Source of the DNA: Alphaproteobacteria bacterium
GTDB lineage: Bacteria > Pseudomonadota > Alphaproteobacteria > UBA8366
Assembly: GCA_029861675.1 (NCBI GenBank)
Contig: JAOTYV010000161.1
Coordinates: 1 to 10,547, forward strand
Direction of reading: 5' to 3'
Length of the DNA stretch: 10,547 nt
This document shows, piece after piece, positions 5,791-10,547 of this stretch. The notes beneath the pieces are model-generated. The model made no database searches and had not been told where the DNA came from. It saw nothing but the letters and a program-made list of their open reading frames with translations. Every line of letters starts with the position of its first letter. Positions within the stretch are counted from its first letter, which is position 1. The position numbers and the translations under genes are program-made.

Positions 5791-8172
5791 TCAGCCGAGC
5801 CGCGCAAGACATGCCGACGCCGCGGCCCCGAGGATCGCCTCCGCATCGATACCGTGCAAACGGTAGGCATCGGGAATATCGCTCGACTGGCCGAACCGTT
5901 CGACACCCAAAGCGGAAACCCGGCAATTCGCGACGGCGCCGAGCCACGACAGGGTCGCGGGGTGGCCGTCGAGCACGGTGACCAGCGCAGCGCCCGGAGC
6001 GAGCGGCGCGAACAACGTTTCCACATGGGCGCGAACATCCCGCTCCCCGGCCGCACGCCGCCGTCCCGCCTCCATCCAGTCGCTATGCAACCGGTCCGGC
6101 GCGGTCACCGCCAGCAATCCGGCACCCGGCACGTCCTCCGTAAGTTGCTCATAGGCCGCGAGCGCTTCCGGCGCGACCGCCCCGGTATAGGCGATCGCCA
6201 CATCCGCGCCCGGTGCGGGCGGCCGCAGCCAGTAGGCGCCGTTGCAAAGATTAGTGCGTTCCCGTTCGCCCAACACGCGGTCCGGCTGGGCCAGCGGGCG
6301 GGTCGAGAGCCGAAGATAGACCGAACCGCCATCCGCCGCCTGCATATGCCGGAAGCTCCATGCCATGATCGTCGACAGTTCGTCGACAAAGGCGGGTTCG
6401 AAATAGGCAAGCTTGTCGACCCCCATGCCGACCAGGGGCGTATTGATCGACTGATGCGCGCCGCCTTCGGCCGCCAGCGTCACGCCCGACGGCGTGGCTA
6501 CGGCCATGAACCGCGCATCCTGGTAACACGCATAAAACAGCGAATCGAGGCCGCGGTTTATGAACGGATCGTACAGCGTGCCGACCGGCAGCAGGCGCGC
6601 GCCATACAGGGAATGGGACAGCCCGAGCGCCGCCAGCAACAAAAAGAGATTGTTCTCCGCGATGCCCAGCTCGATGTGCTGCCCGTCGCGCGACCGCACC
6701 CATTTTTGTGCCGACGCGACCTTTTCCTCGCGGAATACATCGGGCCGCTCGCGGCGGCTGAACAGGCCGCGCTGATTGACCCAGCCGCCAAGATTGGTCG
6801 AGACCGTCACGTCCGGCGACGTCGTCACGATGCGATCGGCGAGGTCGCCCGACTCCTTGGCGATATCATTGAGAATTTGGCCGAAGGCCTGTTGCGTCGA
6901 CAGCTTCTCGCCGGCCGGGATCGGGAAGCTTTCGGGCACCGCAATGGGCGGTGCGACGTGCCGGCGCACCCGGTCGTCAGCAAACGGAACGGCTTCGAGA
7001 AACGCCCGCAATGTTTCCGGCTCCGTATCGAGCCCGGCATACGGGTCCCACTCCGCACCCTCGGGAATGCGCATGGCGTCCCGGAAGGCTTCCATCTGCT
7101 CGACGTTCATCAGCCCGGCATGATTGTCCTTATGCCCGGCGAGCGGCAGGCCGTGCCCCTTGATCGTATAGGCGACAAAGCATTGCGGCCGGTCGTCGTC
7201 CGCCGCCGCATGGAATGCCTCAAGCACGCTTTCCATATCGTGCCCCGCCAGATTGGTCAGCAGCCGGTGCAGCGACGGATCGTCGTGGCTGTCCAGCAAC
7301 TCCTTCAATCCGGCGGTGCCCTGTAATTCGGTCGAGAGATGGTCGCGAAAAGCGGCGCCGCCCTTGAAGGTGAGCGCGGAATACAGGTCGTTGGGACAGT
7401 CGTCGATCCACTGCAGCAACGCTTCGCCGGCCGGCCCGCCGCGCGCCGCCTCGAGCCGTTTGCCGAACTTCAGGGTGACCACGTTCCAGCCGACCGTATC
7501 GAAAAACGACTGGATCTTTTGAAACAACCGGTCGTTCACGACGCCATCGAGGCTTTGGCGGTTGTAGTCGATCACCCACCAAAGATTGCGGACGTCATGC
7601 TTCCACCCTTCCAGGAGCGCCTCGAAAATATTGCCCTCGTCGAGTTCCGCGTCTCCCATCAGCGCGACCAGCCGGCCCGGTGCGACGCCGTCTCCCATCA
7701 AATCGTGCAGCCGCGCATAGTCCTGCACCAGCGAGGCGAACAGCGTGATCCCGACTCCGAGGCCGACCGATCCGGTGGAAAAATCCACGTCGTCGGTGTC
7801 CTTGGTGCGCGACGGATAGGACTGCGCCCCGCCAAGCCCCCGAAACCGTTCCATACTGTCGCGCGATTGCCGGCCCAGCAGATACATCAACGCGTGATAG
7901 ACCGGGCTGGCATGCGGCTTTACCGCAATCCGGTCGGACGGGTTCAGCACATCCATGTAAAGCGCCGTCAGCAGCGTCACCGAGGACGCACAGGAGGATT
8001 GGTGGCCGCCGACCTTGAGACCGTCGCGCGATGGGCGCAGATGATTGGCGTTGTGGATCATCCAGGAGGACAGCCACAGCACCTTTTTTTGAATATCCGC
8101 CAGGGTTTCGAGCCGCTGACGGGGAATTCCCCGGCCGGATTCCGGCGTGACCAAACGCAACGACGTGCCCAT
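5791..8172 (-). CDS. AceE-type thiamine-diphosphate 2-oxoacid dehydrogenase E1-like enzyme
   Basis: A 793-residue cytoplasmic enzyme of the transketolase superfamily, closest in pattern to the homodimeric pyruvate dehydrogenase E1 (AceE), which decarboxylates a 2-oxoacid on thiamine diphosphate. The cofactor motif is GDAELDEGN (173-181) through DYNRQSLDG (202-210). AceE-like histidines are H57 (GGHQSSCASS), H87 (VKPHASPVYH), H351 (KDNHAG) and H573 (GGAHQS). The Glu that activates the cofactor is probably E506 (ELGIAENN). Typical AceE proteins are near 890 residues; this one lacks much of the N-terminal extension used to bind E2. No E2 or E3 gene is nearby. The start at 8172 is supported by GAGAGGA about 9 bp upstream. 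It is divergent from an Lrp-type regulator, like mdeB/mdeR of Pseudomonas putida (2-oxobutyrate), so regulation by an amino acid or 2-oxoacid is plausible. Databases often label such genes simply 'transketolase'. The family is sure; the substrate is inferred. Confidence 0.9.
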   Translation of the reverse strand: MGTSLRLVTPESGRGIPRQRLETLADIQKKVLWLSSWMIHNANHLRPSRDGLKVGGHQSSCASSVTLLTALYMDVLNPSDRIAVKPHASPVYHALMYLLGRQSRDSMERFRGLGGAQSYPSRTKDTDDVDFSTGSVGLGVGITLFASLVQDYARLHDLMGDGVAPGRLVALMGDAELDEGNIFEALLEGWKHDVRNLWWVIDYNRQSLDGVVNDRLFQKIQSFFDTVGWNVVTLKFGKRLEAARGGPAGEALLQWIDDCPNDLYSALTFKGGAAFRDHLSTELQGTAGLKELLDSHDDPSLHRLLTNLAGHDMESVLEAFHAAADDDRPQCFVAYTIKGHGLPLAGHKDNHAGLMNVEQMEAFRDAMRIPEGAEWDPYAGLDTEPETLRAFLEAVPFADDRVRRHVAPPIAVPESFPIPAGEKLSTQQAFGQILNDIAKESGDLADRIVTTSPDVTVSTNLGGWVNQRGLFSRRERPDVFREEKVASAQKWVRSRDGQHIELGIAENNLFLLLAALGLSHSLYGARLLPVGTLYDPFINRGLDSLFYACYQDARFMAVATPSGVTLAAEGGAHQSINTPLVGMGVDKLAYFEPAFVDELSTIMAWSFRHMQAADGGSVYLRLSTRPLAQPDRVLGERERTNLCNGAYWLRPPAPGADVAIAYTGAVAPEALAAYEQLTEDVPGAGLLAVTAPDRLHSDWMEAGRRRAAGERDVRAHVETLFAPLAPGAALVTVLDGHPATLSWLGAVANCRVSALGVERFGQSSDIPDAYRLHGIDAEAILGAAASACLARLG

Positions 8173-8202
8173 GACTGGTATCCTCTCACCGCGCCCGAAA
8201 TA

Positions 8203-8224
8203 GCGCGATGCAAAGCATAGCGCG
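8203..8224. promoter_or_regulatory. Imperfect inverted repeat upstream of E1-like gene
   Basis: GCGCGATGC (8203-8211) and GCATAGCGCG (8215-8224) are inverted copies with one bulged base, separated by AAA. The repeat sits 31-52 bp before the E1-like start codon. It could be an operator or a hairpin in the 5' untranslated RNA; the sequence does not decide between them. Confidence 0.4.
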
Positions 8225-8281
8225 GCTCAGATAAATTTTTCTTGCGGAAATTGCCTGATTCCTGCCATACAACGCAATATT

Positions 8282-8295
8282 CTGTTTAATTACAG
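8282..8295. promoter_or_regulatory. Possible Lrp-type binding dyad upstream of regulator
   Basis: CTGTTTAATTACAG has inverted arms CTGT/ACAG around a 6-bp A+T core. It is flanked by ATT on the left and CAAT on the right, which lengthen the symmetry with a one-base bulge. Size, symmetry and A+T core resemble Lrp/AsnC operators in general, though not the Escherichia coli Lrp consensus exactly. It lies 18-31 bp before the regulator's ATG, where binding could repress its own gene. Confidence 0.35.
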
Positions 8296-8313
8296 CAATA
8301 ATAAGGCAATTTA

Positions 8314-8784
8314 ATGCCCAAAACTGCGCTGGACGAGATAGACTGCCGAATCCTGGCGGCGCTGCAGGAAAACGCCCGCATCTCGAATGTGGATTTGGCA
8401 TCGCAAGTCGGCATTTCGCCCTCTCCCTGCTGGCGGCGGGTGCGGGATCTCGAACAGGAGGGCGTCATTTCCCGCTATGTGACGCTGGTCGACCCGGGCG
8501 CCGTCGGCCTGCCGGTCAGCGTCTTCATACAGGTTTCCCTGGAGCGCCAGGTGGAAACCGCGCTGGAGGCGTTCGAAAGCGCCGTCCTGTCGCGCCCGGA
8601 AGTCATGGAGTGCTATTTGATGACCGGCGATGCCGACTATCTGCTGCGCGTCGTCGTCGCGGACCTCGCCGCCTATGAGCGATTCTTGATGGACCACCTG
8701 ACTCGGGTTCCGAGCGTCGCCAGCATCAAATCGAGCTTTGCCCTGAAGCAGATCAAATACCGTACGGCGCTGCCGGTAACCTAG
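8314..8784 (+). CDS. Lrp/AsnC family transcriptional regulator
   Basis: A 156-residue regulator of normal family length. The N-terminal helix-turn-helix is at about 7-55: [19 protein letters not shown], then [25 protein letters not shown], where [12 protein letters not shown] is the usual recognition helix. Residues about 66-142 form the ligand-sensing RAM domain, with the typical [11 protein letters not shown] at 105-115. Such proteins assemble as dimers to octamers or larger and respond to amino acids. Placement head-to-head with the AceE-like E1 gene, with dyads between, strongly suggests it controls that gene, as MdeR does for mdeAB and BkdR for branched-chain oxoacid dehydrogenase genes. 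TAAGG lies 7 bp before the ATG. The gene ends in TAG at 8782-8784 and a perfect hairpin follows. The family is certain; the target is inferred from position and the effector is unknown. Confidence 0.95.
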   Translation: MPKTALDEIDCRILAALQENARISNVDLASQVGISPSPCWRRVRDLEQEGVISRYVTLVDPGAVGLPVSVFIQVSLERQVETALEAFESAVLSRPEVMECYLMTGDADYLLRVVVADLAAYERFLMDHLTRVPSVASIKSSFALKQIKYRTALPVT

Positions 8785-8796
8785 GGAAAATCCCGA

Positions 8797-8815
8797 GCGA
8801 ACCGAAACGGTTCGC
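8797..8815. terminator. Perfect 8-bp hairpin between convergent genes
   Basis: GCGAACCG (8797-8804) and CGGTTCGC (8808-8815) are perfect reverse complements around an AAA loop, 12 bp after the regulator's stop codon. No clean T-run follows on the + strand. On the - strand T-rich DNA lies before the stem and TTTT comes a few bases after it. It is plausible as a two-way terminator for the regulator and SDR genes but not canonical for either. Confidence 0.45.
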
Positions 8816-8816
8816 G

Positions 8817-8885
8817 ACTACGTATTTGCGTAAAAACAAATAGATAGACCATTTTATTTGAATCAATTTAAGCAAGATTTGATCT
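8817..8885. other. A+T-rich non-coding stretch
   Basis: By hand count 18 of 69 bases are G or C (about 26%), far below the flanking genes. It contains several small dyads: CAAATAGA (8837-8844) with TTTATTTG (8853-8860), TTGAATCAA (8858-8866) and AGATTTGATCT (8875-8885). No credible open reading frame is seen. It may aid termination between the convergent genes or bind a nucleoid protein. Confidence 0.4.
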
Positions 8886-8900
8886 AGCTGGCAGAGCCCG

Positions 8901-9701
8901 CTAACGATCGCGCCGCCCGACGAACCGCATATACCGGCCGGCCCCGACCACCAGGAGCCGCCGGCGCCAATTCGCCGGCGTCAGGGCGAAACGCGCATTG
9001 CCAGGACTGACCAGAACGCGCTGCCGGCCCAGCGCCCGTAAAGCCTTCCGGGCCACATCATCCGGTTCTTCCGCCCGGCGGAGGATCGACAACGACATGC
9101 CGGCGCGATTGAAAAATTCGGTCCGCGTTGCACCGGGACACAAAGCCAACACATCGACCGGCGCATTGCTAACCTCATCGGCCAGCGCTTCGGCGAAGCT
9201 AAGCTCGAAGGCTTTCGTGGCGGCATAGGTGGCAAACATCGGCACCGGCGTAAACGCCACCACGCTGGACACGATGATCAACCCCGCGCGCTGCCCGGAC
9301 CGGGCGGCGCGGTCGATCATGCCCGGCAGCAATGCGTGCGTCAGATCGACCACCGCCGTGACATTGACCGCCACCATGCCGAGTTCGGCGGCCGCATCAT
9401 TTTCCAGGAACGGGCCGAACGCGCCGAAGCCGGCGTTGTTGATCAGCAGATCGACCTTCAGCGCGCCGGCCCGCTCGATCAAGTTCCGCCGGTCGGTTTC
9501 CGACGCGAGGTCGAGCGCCATGATTTCGACTGTCCGCCCATCCCGGGCGTAGCGGCGGCGCATCGCGTCGAGCCGCTCTTCATTCCGCCCGGTCAGCAGG
9601 AGCCCCGTCGACGCCGGTAGAGACTTAACAAAGGATTCGCCGATACCGCTGCTCGCGCCGGTCACCACCGCCATGCGGTATTCGGGTTTCGTCGTCGCCA
9701 T
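8901..9701 (-). CDS. Short-chain dehydrogenase/reductase (classical SDR)
   Basis: A 266-residue NAD(P)-dependent oxidoreductase with a Rossmann fold. The cofactor motif TGASSGIG is at 14-21, and TGRN at 37-40 has an Arg (R39) that often favours NADPH. LLINNAG is at 85-91, the structural Asn at 113, and the catalytic set is S146, Y159 and K163 (YAATK), followed by PG at 189-190. All key residues are present, so it should be active. The arginine-rich C-terminal tail (245-266, with RRRLLVVGAGRYMRFVGRR) is amphipathic and might associate with membrane, a guess only. The substrate is unknown; the pattern resembles the broad DltE-like group. The ATG at 9701 has no close ribosome site (GGAG is 16 bp away); ATG at 9674 is an alternative that would start just before the nucleotide-binding strand. 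It is divergent from the sterol-desaturase-family gene, so a shared lipid role is possible but unproven. Confidence 0.93.
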   Translation of the reverse strand: MATTKPEYRMAVVTGASSGIGESFVKSLPASTGLLLTGRNEERLDAMRRRYARDGRTVEIMALDLASETDRRNLIERAGALKVDLLINNAGFGAFGPFLENDAAAELGMVAVNVTAVVDLTHALLPGMIDRAARSGQRAGLIIVSSVVAFTPVPMFATYAATKAFELSFAEALADEVSNAPVDVLALCPGATRTEFFNRAGMSLSILRRAEEPDDVARKALRALGRQRVLVSPGNARFALTPANWRRRLLVVGAGRYMRFVGRRDR

Positions 9702-9758
9702 TGCCGTGTTTGCCGATCTCCATACCGCAGGCCCGCCGGGCCGGCCGTCTGCCGGGAT

Positions 9759-9778
9759 TTAAGTTAACAAGTTCTTAA
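9759..9778. promoter_or_regulatory. Dyad in divergent SDR/sterol-desaturase promoter region
   Basis: TTAAG (9759-9763) and CTTAA (9774-9778) are inverted arms 10 bp apart, and AAGTT is also repeated directly at 9761 and 9769. TTAACA (9764-9769) is a fair -35 match for the + strand gene, but no good -10 stands at the usual spacing. This is the only A+T-rich part of the 114-bp spacer and so the likeliest promoter position. Confidence 0.28.
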
Positions 9779-9803
9779 GACAGTCGCCGTAGAAAAGTTC
9801 ATC

Positions 9804-9809
9804 AAGGAG
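9804..9809 (+). promoter_or_regulatory. Strong ribosome-binding site AAGGAG
   Basis: AAGGAG lies 6 bp before the ATG at 9816, a near-ideal Shine-Dalgarno site. It fixes the start of the sterol-desaturase-family gene that runs off the window and has no stop codon inside it. Confidence 0.8.
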
Positions 9810-9815
9810 TACTGG

Positions 9816-10547
9816 ATGGACACCTCGGCGATTATCGCGAGATTGTCCGGGCCGCTGTTCTATCCGTGGCTATCGGACCAGCGAATTTACTGGCTCTATT
9901 TGACTTCCGCATTGCTAATCGCGATCGCCGCCTATCTCGTGGTACGCCGGCGCGCGGACCGTCTTCAGGAGACGGAGGGCGGGCTGCTTCGCTTTCTCTT
10001 CCCATCGGCCGTTTTTGGGCATCGCTCCGCATGGGTCGACTACAAATATTTCTTCATCAACCGCGCCGGTTTCGCGCTGCTGGTCGCGCCGGTGCTGCTC
10101 GGCACGGGATCAGTATCCGATTTCGTCGCAACGGGTTTGAAACCGCTCCTCGGGGATGGCGGCGCGGCGCGCCTCCCGCAGTCGATCGACCATTTGTTCT
10201 ACACCGTCTGCATGGTTCTGGCGCTCGACGGCGCGCTGTACCTCGGCCATTGGCTGCTGCACAAGGTCCCGGCCTTGTGGGAATTCCATAAGGTGCACCA
10301 CTCCGCCCAGGTGCTGACGCCGATGACCGTTTACCGCATGCATCCGGTGGACGACATTCTCATGGGCATCCTGGCAGCGTTGACCATCGGGACAGCCGAC
10401 GGTCTGTTTCGCTGCTTCTATGAGACGACGCCGACAACGGTGATGCTGTACAACTTGAACATCTTCGTCTTTCTCTTTTATCTGGCGGGATACAATTTGC
10501 GTCACTCGCATATCTGGGTCGCCTACCCGCGCGCCGTCAGCCATTTT
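9816..10547 (+). CDS. Sterol desaturase/fatty acid hydroxylase family protein, 3'-truncated
   Basis: The frame from the ATG at 9816 stays open for 244 codons to the window end, so the gene is cut off at its 3' end. The product is a polytopic membrane protein with hydrophobic helices at about 25-43, 83-96, 127-143, 181-194 and 209-225. It carries histidine boxes of the di-iron fatty acid hydroxylase superfamily: HWLLH at 145-149, HKVHH at 158-162, and RHSHIW at 229-234 with H230 and H232. The run VPALWEFHKVHHS...LTPMTVYRMHPVDD is typical of bacterial 'sterol desaturase family' proteins. The last box, usually QxHH, would lie beyond the window. Such enzymes use O2 to hydroxylate or desaturate lipids; the substrate here is unknown. 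The start is decided by AAGGAG 6 bp upstream. It is divergent from an SDR gene across 114 bp. Confidence 0.92.
   Translation, partial: MDTSAIIARLSGPLFYPWLSDQRIYWLYLTSALLIAIAAYLVVRRRADRLQETEGGLLRFLFPSAVFGHRSAWVDYKYFFINRAGFALLVAPVLLGTGSVSDFVATGLKPLLGDGGAARLPQSIDHLFYTVCMVLALDGALYLGHWLLHKVPALWEFHKVHHSAQVLTPMTVYRMHPVDDILMGILAALTIGTADGLFRCFYETTPTTVMLYNLNIFVFLFYLAGYNLRHSHIWVAYPRAVSHF

Larger units (their letters stand above)
8173..8313. promoter_or_regulatory. Divergent promoter region between E1-like and Lrp-type genes
   Basis: This 141-bp spacer separates two divergent starts, so it must hold both promoters. It is A+T-rich on the regulator side (about 8230-8313) and G+C-rich on the E1 side. Possible -35/-10 pairs for the regulator (TTGCGG at 8242 with CATACA at 8266, or TTGCCT at 8251 with CAATAT at 8275) are weak matches only. 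Lrp-family regulators commonly control a divergent neighbour and themselves, so binding here is likely by analogy. TAAGG at 8302-8306 is the regulator's ribosome-binding site, 7 bp from its ATG. Confidence 0.6.

Noticed and set aside
5740..7326. 528-codon open frame on the + strand opposite the E1-like gene
   Set aside because: Arg/Gln/His-rich antisense translation with no domain; the E1 frame on the - strand has the complete cofactor and active-site motifs.
7339..8220. 293-codon open frame on the + strand opposite the E1 N terminus
   Set aside because: Same reason: an antisense shadow of a motif-rich gene, overlapping the divergent promoter region.
9730..9742. GGCCC-GCC-GGGCC stem-loop in the SDR/sterol-desaturase spacer
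   Set aside because: Short G+C-only stem in G+C-rich DNA between divergent genes, where no terminator is expected; likely chance.
1..10547. CRISPR array, tRNA/rRNA genes, insertion sequence, prophage or toxin-antitoxin pair
   Set aside because: No regularly spaced repeats, no cloverleaf or rRNA-like stretch, no transposase or integrase motifs and no paired small toxin-like genes were found on either strand.

Overview
The window looks like ordinary, G+C-rich bacterial chromosome, most likely from an alphaproteobacterium of the Rhodospirillales/Rhodobacterales type. This rests on protein flavour (a 17-kDa-antigen-like lipoprotein, a TldE/PmbA homologue, a MAPEG protein and a DinB-fold protein close together) and on the base composition, so it is an inference and not a species identification. 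It holds ten protein genes supported by family motifs or good start signals, plus one small membrane-protein gene. Two genes run off the edges: leuA at the left and a sterol-desaturase-family gene at the right. I see no rRNA, tRNA, CRISPR array, insertion sequence, phage gene or attachment site.

Layout, left to right. (1) 2-1198 (+): C-terminal two thirds of 2-isopropylmalate synthase (leucine biosynthesis), followed by a strong hairpin at 1206-1236. (2) 1344-2384 (+): a membrane-anchored TIM-barrel protein resembling glycoside hydrolase family 18, with a non-standard catalytic motif. (3) 2477-5157 (+): a probable four-gene operon with gaps of 30-58 bp: a MAPEG membrane protein, an 85-residue two-helix membrane protein, TldE/PmbA and a DinB-fold protein. 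(4) Converging on it, 5791-8172 and 5173-5694 (-): a 793-residue thiamine-diphosphate enzyme of the homodimeric 2-oxoacid dehydrogenase E1 (AceE) type, then a small outer-membrane-type lipoprotein. (5) 8314-8784 (+): an Lrp/AsnC regulator divergent from the E1 gene across a 141-bp spacer rich in dyads. (6) 8785-8900: a perfect hairpin and an A+T-rich stretch separating the regulator from the convergent (-) SDR gene at 8901-9701. (7) 9816 to the window end (+): a sterol desaturase/fatty acid hydroxylase homologue, divergent from the SDR gene.

The most informative functional unit is the regulator/E1 pair. A lone AceE-type E1 next to a divergent Lrp-type regulator recalls mdeR/mdeB of Pseudomonas putida (2-oxobutyrate oxidation), but here without a methionine gamma-lyase gene and without E2 or E3 genes. 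The natural reading is amino-acid-responsive control of a 2-oxoacid-processing enzyme whose substrate cannot be read from sequence. I found no convincing case for a wholly new multi-gene system. The items most worth checking are the E1/Lrp pair, the altered GH18-like active site and the dyads between 8173 and 8313.
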